From the NCBI GenBank assembly GCA_030432455.1, contig JAUIHC010000034.1, positions 1 to 14,403 of the forward strand: a stretch of DNA of 14,403 bases, read 5' to 3'. The stretch's first letter is position 1. Each line of letters begins with the position of its first letter. The position numbers and the translations under genes are program-made. This DNA comes from Phycisphaerae bacterium (lineage in GTDB: Bacteria > Planctomycetota > Phycisphaerae > Phycisphaerales > SM1A02). This document shows positions 1-5,269 of this stretch, in pieces. The notes under the pieces are model-generated. The model had not been told where the DNA came from, ran no database searches, and saw only the letters and a list, made by a program, of their open reading frames with translations.

Positions 1-1172
1 GCACGTAGCTGCTCTTGGGCGCCGCGAACAGATTCGGCCATCAACGCATCATCGCGGCCAAGCGATCGGATCTGATCCACAACAAACTGCTCGAGCTCCG
101 GCGCGGGCAGCGACGGGCCCGGACACTCATCCCACCCTCGCTTCTGCGCCCGCGTGCACACGTAGTAGCGATAGTGCTTGACCGCACCGGAGTGCAGGCG
201 AGACGACGCATAGTGGTGGATCATCGAGCGGCCACATGCCTTGCATCGAACGAGTCCCTTGAGCAGTGCTCCATGCTTGTTGCTGCTTCCTCGACCATCG
301 CCGCTGCGGTTGGCCTTCAACATCTGCTCCACGCGACGGAACAAGTCGTCATCAATGATCGCATCGTGCTGCCCGTCGTAGACGTCCTCCTTGTGCTTCA
401 CCTTTCCGAGGTACGCGACGTTGGTCAGGAGGTTGAACAGCAGCGATTTGTTGAACGGCCGACCGCCCATCTCACGGCCACGTTTGGTGATCCACGCCTT
501 CGTGGTCCAGCCCATCTCGTCCAGGCGGCGGATCGCCTGTGACACCGAACCGCACTCAAGGTAGAGCTCGAAGATGCGACGCACCTGCGAAGCCTCGTCC
601 TCGTTGACGACGAGTCGATTGCCGCCGGGCCGGCGCTCAATGTCGTAGCCGAGCACCGGACGCCCGCCGCTCCAGAAGCCCTTGCGCTTGGTCGCCGCGA
701 TCTTGTCGCGGGTGCGCTCCGAGATGACCTCACGCTCGAATTGTGCGAACGAGAGGAGGACGTTCAGCATGAGCCGGCCCATCGAGTTGGCCGTGTTGAA
801 CTGCTGCGTAACCGAGACGAACGCGACGCCTTTCTGCTCGAAGACTTCCAGCATTCGGGCGAAGTCGAGCAGCGATCGGCTCAGCCGATCGACCTTGTAG
901 ACCACGACGCAGTCGATGAGGCCGGCTTCGATGTCAGCCATGAGACGTTGCACACCGGGCCGATCCACGTTGCCGCCGGTGAAGCCGCCATCGTCGTAGC
1001 GAGCGGGATTGCACGTCCAACCCTCGGCCCGCTGGCTGGCGATGTACGACTCGGCTGCGTCGCGCTGGGCGTCGAGCGAATTGAAGTCCTGCTCCAGACC
1101 CTCGTCGCTGCTCTTGCGCGTGTAGATCGCGCAGCGAATCGGCTTCGAATTGCCTGCGCCGTTTCGGCTCAC
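1..1172 (-). CDS. Large serine recombinase (C-terminus cut by window edge)
   Basis: Site-specific DNA recombinase of the resolvase/invertase superfamily, expected to integrate or excise a mobile element through a serine-DNA intermediate. About 390 codons are open from a GTG at 1172-1170 to the left edge with no stop. The N-terminal catalytic domain shows AIYTRKSSDEG; the Y-x-R-x-S pattern makes Ser21 the likely nucleophile. It is followed by DAQRDAAE, YDDGGFTGGNVDRPG and VVYKVDRLSRSL. The recombinase domain follows (KRKGFWSGGRPVLGY, then GRPFNKSLLFNLLTNVAYLG). A zinc-ribbon comes next with Cys310, Cys313, Cys339 and Cys350. Family members are usually 500-550 residues, so a C-terminal coiled-coil part is probably missing. 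The GTG overlaps the TGA of the preceding DUF2924 gene (GTGA), which decides the start and suggests coupled translation. Family is certain; the element it moves is not defined. Confidence 0.93.
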   Translation of the reverse strand, partial: MSRNGAGNSKPIRCAIYTRKSSDEGLEQDFNSLDAQRDAAESYIASQRAEGWTCNPARYDDGGFTGGNVDRPGVQRLMADIEAGLIDCVVVYKVDRLSRSLLDFARMLEVFEQKGVAFVSVTQQFNTANSMGRLMLNVLLSFAQFEREVISERTRDKIAATKRKGFWSGGRPVLGYDIERRPGGNRLVVNEDEASQVRRIFELYLECGSVSQAIRRLDEMGWTTKAWITKRGREMGGRPFNKSLLFNLLTNVAYLGKVKHKEDVYDGQHDAIIDDDLFRRVEQMLKANRSGDGRGSSNKHGALLKGLVRCKACGRSMIHHYASSRLHSGAVKHYRYYVCTRAQKRGWDECPGPSLPAPELEQFVVDQIRSLGRDDALMAESVRGAQEQLR

Positions 1173-1705
1173 GACGCAGCCTCCCGTTTACGCTTCCGTT
1201 CGGCCAGGCCGAAGAAGTACATTCCGTTCCAGTGCGATCCGGTGATGGCGTGTGCCACGGCACTGAGCGACCGATACGCGACGCCGTCGAACTCGAAGCC
1301 CTCGGAGAGGACGGTCACTTTGTAGTCATGTCCCTTGAACCGTCGCGTGAGCAAAGTGCCGGGCGGCGGGATCCGCTCATCGCGGTGGACTCGCATTGGA
1401 CCAGACACGACGTTGGCACCGTTCGCCGGAACGGGTGGAGGGGCGGCCGGCGGACGAAGACGTAGATCAGCGTCGCGAGCCAAGTGCTGCGCCCGGTCAA
1501 GGGCACGCTCCATCGCGCGCGTCGCCAAGTCGCCCTCTGCAAGCATCTGGATTCGCCACGCGACGCGCCGGAGCAACCACTGCCGATTGCCGGACCGGGC
1601 CGGTTCGTCGAATACCTCGGCGTACCTGTCCTGAAGCTCCCGGACTGGCATCCGGTCGAGCGCGGCAATCTGCTGCTTCACGTTCTCCTTGGTGTTGGTC
1701 GTCAT
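1169..1705 (-). CDS. DUF2924 family protein
   Basis: A 178-residue protein whose C-terminal half carries the DUF2924 signature: GTLLTRRFKGHDYKVTVL, then FEFDGVAYRSLSAVAHAITG, then HWNGMYFFGL. The N-terminal half is helical and charged (QIAALDRMPVRELQDRYAEVF, then SGNRQWLLRRVAWRIQ), also typical of the family. DUF2924 proteins have no established function, but they are repeatedly found directly upstream of large serine recombinases in mobile elements, as here. The start ATG at 1705 overlaps the stop of the upstream small gene, and its own stop overlaps the recombinase GTG, so the three genes form a tight operon. A role as DNA-binding accessory factor or regulator for the recombinase is inference only. 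Confidence 0.9.
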   Translation of the reverse strand: MTTNTKENVKQQIAALDRMPVRELQDRYAEVFDEPARSGNRQWLLRRVAWRIQMLAEGDLATRAMERALDRAQHLARDADLRLRPPAAPPPVPANGANVVSGPMRVHRDERIPPPGTLLTRRFKGHDYKVTVLSEGFEFDGVAYRSLSAVAHAITGSHWNGMYFFGLAERKRKREAAS

Positions 1706-1980
1706 GCGCGCTCTCCGGCCTTGGACTCGTTCCGATCGGACGTCTCGCCCGTGTGGACACTGAGCCTCGAGGTCGCAGAGAGTGCAAGTCCATCAACGCC
1801 AGATTCTTCCGACTCGGCCGATTCAGCGGCTGGTTCAACGCGAATCGCGATGGCCCGGGCAAGCCCGGTCGCGATCAGCTCGGCGAGTTCTCGGCGGCGT
1901 TCCCTGGCCGACATGCGGCCAGCGCGCGATGATCCCGTTCGCGGCATTGCCGCGGTGCATGTGCGTCCGTGCATCGACAT
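1702..1980 (-). CDS. Small protein of unknown function, first gene of the recombinase operon
   Basis: Unrecognised protein of up to 92 residues. Its TGA overlaps the ATG of the DUF2924 gene by four bases (1702-1705), the same arrangement as the next gene pair, which is the main support for it being real. The most family-like part is MSARERRRELAELIATGLARAI. Small proteins with a similar RRxELAxLIATGL stretch are, as I recall, common ahead of DUF2924/recombinase pairs. The rest is low-complexity Ser/Glu/Ala. Start is uncertain: ATGs lie at 1980 (GAGG only two bases upstream), 1947 and 1914 (beginning MSARERRREL). The last fits the conserved-looking part best but lacks a clear ribosome site. Confidence 0.55.
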   Translation of the reverse strand: MSMHGRTCTAAMPRTGSSRAGRMSARERRRELAELIATGLARAIAIRVEPAAESAESEESGVDGLALSATSRLSVHTGETSDRNESKAGERA

Positions 1981-2285
1981 GTCCTCGTGCCGCCGCTGTT
2001 AACGGGCGGGTTTCACCCGTCTATATCTGCAGTCGGGGCGAGGTTGTCGCACGCTCGATGCCACCAACCAACGTGTCGGGCTATGTCTAGCGCACCGTTG
2101 TCGCACGTGATCCGAGATCTGCCATCGCCCTGAATATTGAACTATGGGTCAATGACGTTCCCAGGAGTAGATTCATGCCCGGCCAACTCGCCCGACACAC
2201 CACGAGCGGCGTGGAACTGCTCCTCCATGAATCTCGCACCTGTGACTTCGCTTGACCTCTGATCGAATCTTGCCGATCATGGAAT
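1981..2285. other. Gap between the recombinase operon and the metal locus
   Basis: About 300 bases of divergent intergenic DNA, less GC-rich by eye than the flanks. It must hold the promoters of both the leftward mobility operon and the rightward metal operon. A short inverted repeat (CGGGT-TTC-ACCCG) sits near 2006-2019. A possible 26-codon reading frame (2175-2255, with AGGAG eight bases upstream) is too short to support as a gene. TTGACC at 2252-2257 could be a -35 box for the rightward operon, but I see no well-spaced consensus -10 for it. No RNA gene is recognised. Confidence 0.4.
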
Positions 2286-2304
2286 ATATCCCCCCGGGGG
2301 GGAT
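2286..2304 (+). promoter_or_regulatory. CsoR-type operator
   Basis: A run of six C followed by seven G, flanked by AT on both sides (ATAT before, GATG after), forms a near-perfect palindrome centred at 2295/2296, 25 bases before the repressor start codon. Operators of the CsoR/RcnR/CstR family typically have this form, an AT-flanked C-tract joined to a G-tract. The match to the gene it precedes is therefore strong, and autoregulation of the whole three-gene operon is the natural reading. Confidence 0.8.
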
Positions 2305-2328
2305 GTTGTTCATGACGGAGAACCACTT

Positions 2329-2631
2329 ATGCCCAAAGTCAAGGCCAACCCGAACGAATACCTGTCAGATGAAGCAATGAAGAGCCTCGTTGACGGCCTC
2401 AGCCGCATTGAGGGCCATGTCCGCGCCGTGAAACGGATGGTCGAGGAGCGACGCTGCTGCGACGAGATCCTGACCCAGGCCGCTGCCGTCCGTTCGGCCC
2501 TCAACCGGGTGACTGTGAAACTCGTCGAGGGTGAGTTGCTCAACTGCCTGACGTCATGCGGCCAACCAGACGCCGAGGACCGAATGGCCAAGGCGATGAC
2601 GGCGCTGGCATCAATGCTCAAGCACGGCTGA
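2329..2631 (+). CDS. CsoR/RcnR-family metal- or sulfur-sensing repressor
   Basis: A 100-residue all-helical repressor of the DUF156 (CsoR/RcnR/CstR/FrmR) family. Typical features are LVDGLSRIEGHVRAVKRMV, then ERRCCDEILTQAAAVRSALN, then a last helix with LVEGELLNCLTSC. The copper sensor CsoR uses a Cys-His-Cys site. Here the first Cys (Cys43 or Cys44) and the third (Cys73) are present, but the His of the DHLRHC region is replaced by Glu69 and the second His by Asn72. An extra Cys77 follows. This argues against a standard Cu(I) site and leaves another thiophilic metal or a CstR-like dithiol response open. The start has GGAG upstream (about 2317-2320), and a C/G palindromic operator lies just before it. 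It is first in the operon; the fusion gene follows after 20 bases. Confidence 0.93.
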   Translation: MPKVKANPNEYLSDEAMKSLVDGLSRIEGHVRAVKRMVEERRCCDEILTQAAAVRSALNRVTVKLVEGELLNCLTSCGQPDAEDRMAKAMTALASMLKHG

Positions 2632-2651
2632 CGCCAGAGAGAACGAAAGTC

Positions 2652-3869
2652 ATGACCAACACCAGTACACCATCGACCGCCCAAGCCACACATTGCCCTG
2701 AGTGCAGTACGAAGGGCAAGAAGGTCAAGCGCATCACACTCGAGTCGCTTCTCACTCCCGATGCCGCGCACCGGATCGGCGACGCGCAGTTCCGCTTCTG
2801 TGATTCGATCGACTGTAACACGGTCTACTTCGGCGACGACGGCACGGCGTTCTCCAAGAGCGATCTCACCGTACGTGTCGGCGTGAAGGAGCGCACCTCA
2901 CCGCGCCATGTCTGCTACTGCTTCGATCACACGATCGAGGAGATCGACGCCGAGGTGCGGGACACCGGGCAGAGCACCGTCCTCGACGACATCAAGATGC
3001 GCATGAAGGACGCATGCTGGTGCGAGACGAAGAGTCCCCAGGGATCCTGTTGCCTCGGCACGGTGGGCAAGTACGTGAAACAAGCGCTGGCAGAACACGG
3101 CGGCCCACAAGATGTGTCGGCCATCGACAAGGAGTCTGCCGACTGCTGCGCCGCTGGAGCGCATTGCAATACGGCTCCAGACTCCGAAGGAACAGGTATG
3201 CACGACTGCTGCGCAACCACAGACACGGCTGGCGATGCCCAAGACAAGGGGCAGCGAACAGGCATGCTTGCCGTGGGCGGCTCGGTGCTCTCTGCGCTGG
3301 CCGCGTCGGCGTGCTGCTGGATTCCGCTGCTGCTCATCGCCTTCGGCGTGTCGGCGGGCGGCGTCTCCGCCTGGTTCGAGCAATACCGGTGGTTGTTCCT
3401 TGGTATCACGGCCGTTCTCCTCGGGACCGGCTTCTACTTCGTGTACTTCAGGAAGCCACACTGCGCCCCCGGATCCGCGTGCGCAACGCCGAATCTCAAG
3501 CTCCAGCGATTCAGTCGGGTCATGTTGTGGGTGGCGACTGTCGTCGTCATCGCCACTGCTGCCTTCCCGAAGTACGTCGGTTACTTGATCCCTGAAGACG
3601 AGCCGGCGCAGATCACGATTCCCGCCAACCATGTGGCAACTGCATCCGTTGGGATCGAGGGCATGACGTGTGAGGCGTGCGCGATTCACGTGAAGGACGC
3701 TCTGATGAAGGTGCCCGGAGTGCTCGATGTCGTGGTGTCCTATCCAGACAGCGCCGCCACAGTCCGATTCGACGACACGTCTCCACCGGCCGTGGATGCA
3801 TTGGCATCCGCGGTGGAGGGCGCCGGGTACAAAGCTGACACGGGCACCTTCACCAACCGAACCCCCTGA
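2652..3869 (+). CDS. CopZ-like / MerT / MerP fusion, predicted mercury (soft metal) uptake and transfer protein
   Basis: A 405-residue protein with three modules. Residues 1-150 resemble the N-terminal domain of Archaeoglobus CopZ and related Fe-S metallochaperones: Cys15-x2-Cys18, Cys50 and Cys55 for zinc, then Cys88-Tyr-Cys90, Cys122-Trp-Cys124 and Cys133-Cys134 (PQGSCCLG) for a [2Fe-2S] cluster. A linker at 160-200 adds Cys165-Cys166, Cys172 and His184-Asp-Cys186-Cys187. Residues 204-313 are MerT-like: helix 1 with the Cys221-Cys222 pair (ASACCWIPLLL), helix 2 about 246-266, a loop with Cys271 and Cys277, and helix 3 about 290-312. Residues 330-400 are a MerP-type HMA domain with GMTCEAC (Cys340, Cys343). 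In mer systems MerP hands Hg(II) to MerT, which moves it into the cytoplasm; a fused CopZ-like acceptor is unusual. The ATG at 2652 is preferred (AGAGAGA upstream, just past the repressor stop); the frame is open further upstream, within the repressor gene. Mercury as substrate is inference. Confidence 0.9.
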   Translation: MTNTSTPSTAQATHCPECSTKGKKVKRITLESLLTPDAAHRIGDAQFRFCDSIDCNTVYFGDDGTAFSKSDLTVRVGVKERTSPRHVCYCFDHTIEEIDAEVRDTGQSTVLDDIKMRMKDACWCETKSPQGSCCLGTVGKYVKQALAEHGGPQDVSAIDKESADCCAAGAHCNTAPDSEGTGMHDCCATTDTAGDAQDKGQRTGMLAVGGSVLSALAASACCWIPLLLIAFGVSAGGVSAWFEQYRWLFLGITAVLLGTGFYFVYFRKPHCAPGSACATPNLKLQRFSRVMLWVATVVVIATAAFPKYVGYLIPEDEPAQITIPANHVATASVGIEGMTCEACAIHVKDALMKVPGVLDVVVSYPDSAATVRFDDTSPPAVDALASAVEGAGYKADTGTFTNRTP

Positions 3870-3905
3870 TCCGACCGTCTCCGCGTCGGTTCACCTGCGA
3901 GGAAC

Positions 3906-4352
3906 ATGATGATGATTCGAGGCAGTCAACTGAGTCTCCTAATCGCATTCCTGGGAAGCGCGGCGTTCGTTGTCTCGTGCAGCACTCCAAGTCGCGCGAC
4001 AAGTTCTGCCAACCATGATGTGACGAGCGCCACCCCACATCTGGTAACGGTGTTGCAGGCTGAGGGCTGAGGCAATACCGAGAGCGCGGTCGCGCTCGTC
4101 GAGTCGTATGCAGCCGAACTCAGTTTGAGAATCCAGATCGAGCGCATCGTCGTTCGAACGGACGCCGACGTTCAGAAGCACAAGTTCCTCGGAAGCCCGA
4201 CCGTCCGGATCAATGGCCTAGACGTTGAGCCGTCCGCGCGCTCAAACACGCAGTACGGCTTCACGTGACGGTTGATGGACTGGACGCAGGGTGCGTCCGC
4301 GACCAAGGAGATGCTCCACGACGCATTCCGTGAAGCAGGCTGGGCCTCGTAG
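3906..4352 (+). CDS. Predicted selenoprotein: thioredoxin-like lipoprotein with two in-frame UGA (Sec) codons
   Basis: Read with TGA as selenocysteine, this is a 148-residue protein ending at TAG 4350-4352. A lipoprotein signal (LLIAFLGSAAFVVSC, lipobox VVS-Cys25) is followed by a thioredoxin-like domain: HLVTVLQAEG-U55-GNTE, then an FLGSPTVRINGLDVEP strand with a cis-Pro-like Pro98, then QYGFT-U121-RLM and a C-terminal helix. In the Cys-containing relatives that I recall from near mer genes, the pattern is a GCPN-like motif, then GSPTV-x-V-G-x-D-x-EP, then a YG-x-S-CRLY motif. Both TGAs (4068-4070 and 4266-4268) fall on those Cys positions. Each is followed by a hairpin with a GGT-containing loop. 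GAGGA at 3899-3903 favours the second or third of three tandem ATGs (3909 or 3912). It is the third gene of the metal operon, 36 bases after the fusion gene. The alternative is a pseudogene with two nonsense mutations, unlikely to strike exactly these codons. Without recoding only a 54-residue lipoprotein stub is made. Confidence 0.82.
4079..4101 (+). promoter_or_regulatory. Candidate bacterial SECIS element 1
   Basis: Begins nine bases after the first TGA (4068-4070). The stem CGA-GAGCGC pairs with GCGCTC-(G)-TCG: nine base pairs with one bulged G at 4098, closed by a GGTC tetraloop at 4088-4091. There are 17 bases between the TGA and the loop. The E. coli fdhF element also has a GGUC apical loop, with 18 bases between UGA and loop by my recollection of its sequence. 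SelB recognises such a loop to deliver Sec-tRNA. It lies inside the coding region, as bacterial SECIS elements do. Confidence 0.75.
4281..4299 (+). promoter_or_regulatory. Candidate bacterial SECIS element 2
   Basis: Follows the second TGA (4266-4268). GGACGC (4282-4287) pairs perfectly with GCGTCC (4293-4298), extended by a T-G wobble at 4281/4299. The apical loop is AGGGT (4288-4292), again containing GGT. There are 19 bases between the TGA and the loop, close to the 17 seen for the first element. Having two such elements, each correctly placed after its own TGA, is hard to explain by chance. Confidence 0.72.
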
Positions 4353-4577
4353 GTCTGTCCTCGCAGCCTCCAGAGTCGCGAAGAACGTCACGACCGCGCC
4401 CCCAATCGCGCACACCTGTTCACTGAGAGCCAGAGAGCGCGAGAGCCACGGCCATTTTGACCTCGTTGCCACCCGTTCGGATCGGGGGCGTCGGCTCTCG
4501 GTCCAAGACGGAGAGCGCCAACCCCTCGCCACGGTGCCGCCAAGGGGGCCAATTCGGCCACCTGCTCTGTAAACGAC

Positions 4578-4606
4578 ACGGCCCGCCCAGATTTGGGGCG
4601 GGCCGT
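4578..4606 (-). terminator. Hairpin terminator downstream of tRNA-Asn
   Basis: An 11-base-pair perfect stem (ACGGCCCGCCC with GGGCGGGCCGT) around a seven-base loop lies four bases past the tRNA 3' end. There is no strong T-run on either strand, so termination efficiency is uncertain. Because it is symmetrical it may also stop transcription coming rightward from the metal operon. Confidence 0.65.
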
Positions 4607-4610
4607 TGAA

Positions 4611-4682
4611 CTCCCCCGGCTGGACTCGAACCAGCAACCTAGCGGTTAACAGCCGCTCGCTCTACCATTGAGCTACGGAGGA
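4611..4682 (-). tRNA. tRNA-Asn (anticodon GTT)
   Basis: A full cloverleaf of 72 bases can be read on the minus strand. The acceptor stem is TCCTCCG with CGGGGGA and discriminator G. The D-arm starts AGCTCAATGGTAGAGC. The anticodon arm AGCGGCTGTTAACCGCT has anticodon GTT. The T-arm is CTGGTTCGAGTCCAG. The U1-A72 pair with G73 is typical of bacterial tRNA-Asn. CCA is not encoded. It is the boundary between accessory-looking DNA on the left and housekeeping genes on the right. Confidence 0.96.
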
Positions 4683-4693
4683 ATGGACGCGGT

Positions 4694-4721
4694 AGCGTAC
4701 TCCGTGGATCGGCGTCGTCAA
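4694..4721 (-). promoter_or_regulatory. Promoter of tRNA-Asn
   Basis: On the minus strand TTGACG (4721-4716) and TACGCT (4699-4694) are separated by 16 bases and lie just upstream of the mature tRNA 5' end at 4682. This matches a sigma-70-type promoter at the expected distance. Confidence 0.65.
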
Positions 4722-4808
4722 GTGGGTCGCTGCATTGGAATCCGGGTTTTCGGCCCTTGCAAGCCGGATTCGGGAGTCCCATCGCCCCGGATTGGCCGGG
4801 GATGGCTC

Positions 4809-4836
4809 TTGCCCTTCCGACGGAGTTCGGTAGAAT
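4809..4836 (+). promoter_or_regulatory. Promoter of rpmE
   Basis: TTGCCC (4809-4814), a 16-base spacer and TAGAAT (4831-4836) form a good sigma-70-type promoter about 90 bases before the rpmE start. That leaves a long, GC-rich leader (4843-4928) with no motif that I can identify. Confidence 0.6.
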
Positions 4837-4928
4837 CCTCGATTCGCCCCGCGGGAGGTCCCGGCGGGGTCCCCACGATCACCCCCGAACCGGTCCCCGA
4901 CCGGTTCGGCCAGACCCGGAGCGACGCC

Positions 4929-5159
4929 GTGAAGGCCGACATCCACCCGACGTACTACCCCGAGTGCAAGATCCACTTTCGCGGCGAGGTCGTGATGACC
5001 TGCGGTGCGACGGTTCCGGAGATGCACGTCGAAGTGTGGTCCGGCTCGCACCCGTTCTTCACCGGCAAGAGCGCCTTCGTGGACACCGCGGGTCGCGTCG
5101 AGAAGTTCCAGCGCAAGTTCGCGGGCAACTACTTCGACAAGAAGAAGAAGGGCAAGTAG
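4929..5159 (+). CDS. rpmE: 50S ribosomal protein L31
   Basis: A 76-residue ribosomal protein of the large subunit. The start is GTG at 4929, giving KADIHPTYYPE, which aligns with the conserved KxxIHPxY N-terminus; the frame is open upstream but the sequence there is not L31-like. HPFFTGK and FVDTAGRVEKFQRKF are diagnostic. Zinc-binding L31 has four cysteines (CxC and CSxCHP). Here the second pair reads EVWSGSHPFFTG with no Cys and only Cys25 of the first pair remains, so this is a zinc-independent form. A basic KKKKGK tail ends the protein. It is followed by prfA, a widely conserved gene order. Confidence 0.95.
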   Translation: MKADIHPTYYPECKIHFRGEVVMTCGATVPEMHVEVWSGSHPFFTGKSAFVDTAGRVEKFQRKFAGNYFDKKKKGK

Positions 5160-5170
5160 CCCACATCAGG

Positions 5171-5205
5171 GGGATGCGTCACACGGCCAGAGGCCGACGC
5201 ATCCC
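5171..5205 (+). terminator. Hairpin after rpmE
   Basis: GGGATGCGTC pairs with GACGCATCCC over ten bases, with an inner GGCC-AGA-GGCC stem inside the loop. It begins 11 bases after the rpmE stop. There is no T-run, so it may act as an RNA-stabilising or rho-dependent 3' end rather than a classical terminator. Confidence 0.6.
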
Positions 5206-5219
5206 TCACACGAACCACG

Positions 5220-5253
5220 AGGCCCGGGTCGCACCTTGCGACGCGGGCCTTTT
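5220..5253 (+). terminator. Rho-independent terminator or attenuator before prfA
   Basis: AGGCCCG pairs with CGGGCCT and, across a G/G mismatch, GTCGCA pairs with TGCGAC around a CCT loop. TTTT follows (5250-5253). Only 16 bases separate the T-run from the prfA start codon, so this is either the end of rpmE transcription or an attenuator through which prfA is read. Confidence 0.72.
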
Positions 5254-5269
5254 GACTCGTGTGTTCACC

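Noticed and set aside
15..542. Plus-strand frame of 175 codons
   Set aside because: It is the antisense shadow of the serine recombinase, which shows clear catalytic and zinc-ribbon motifs.
2175..2255. 26-codon leader peptide with AGGAG upstream
   Set aside because: Too short and without recognisable features. Its stop falls inside a possible -35 box, so the ribosome-site match may be chance.
3906..4352. Pseudogene with two nonsense mutations
   Set aside because: Both TGAs hit expected Cys positions, the frame is otherwise intact to a TAG, and each TGA is followed by a SECIS-like hairpin. Random decay would not give this pattern.
4242..4637. Minus-strand gene
   Set aside because: It overlaps the tRNA-Asn gene, its terminator and the end of the selenoprotein gene, with no recognisable domain.
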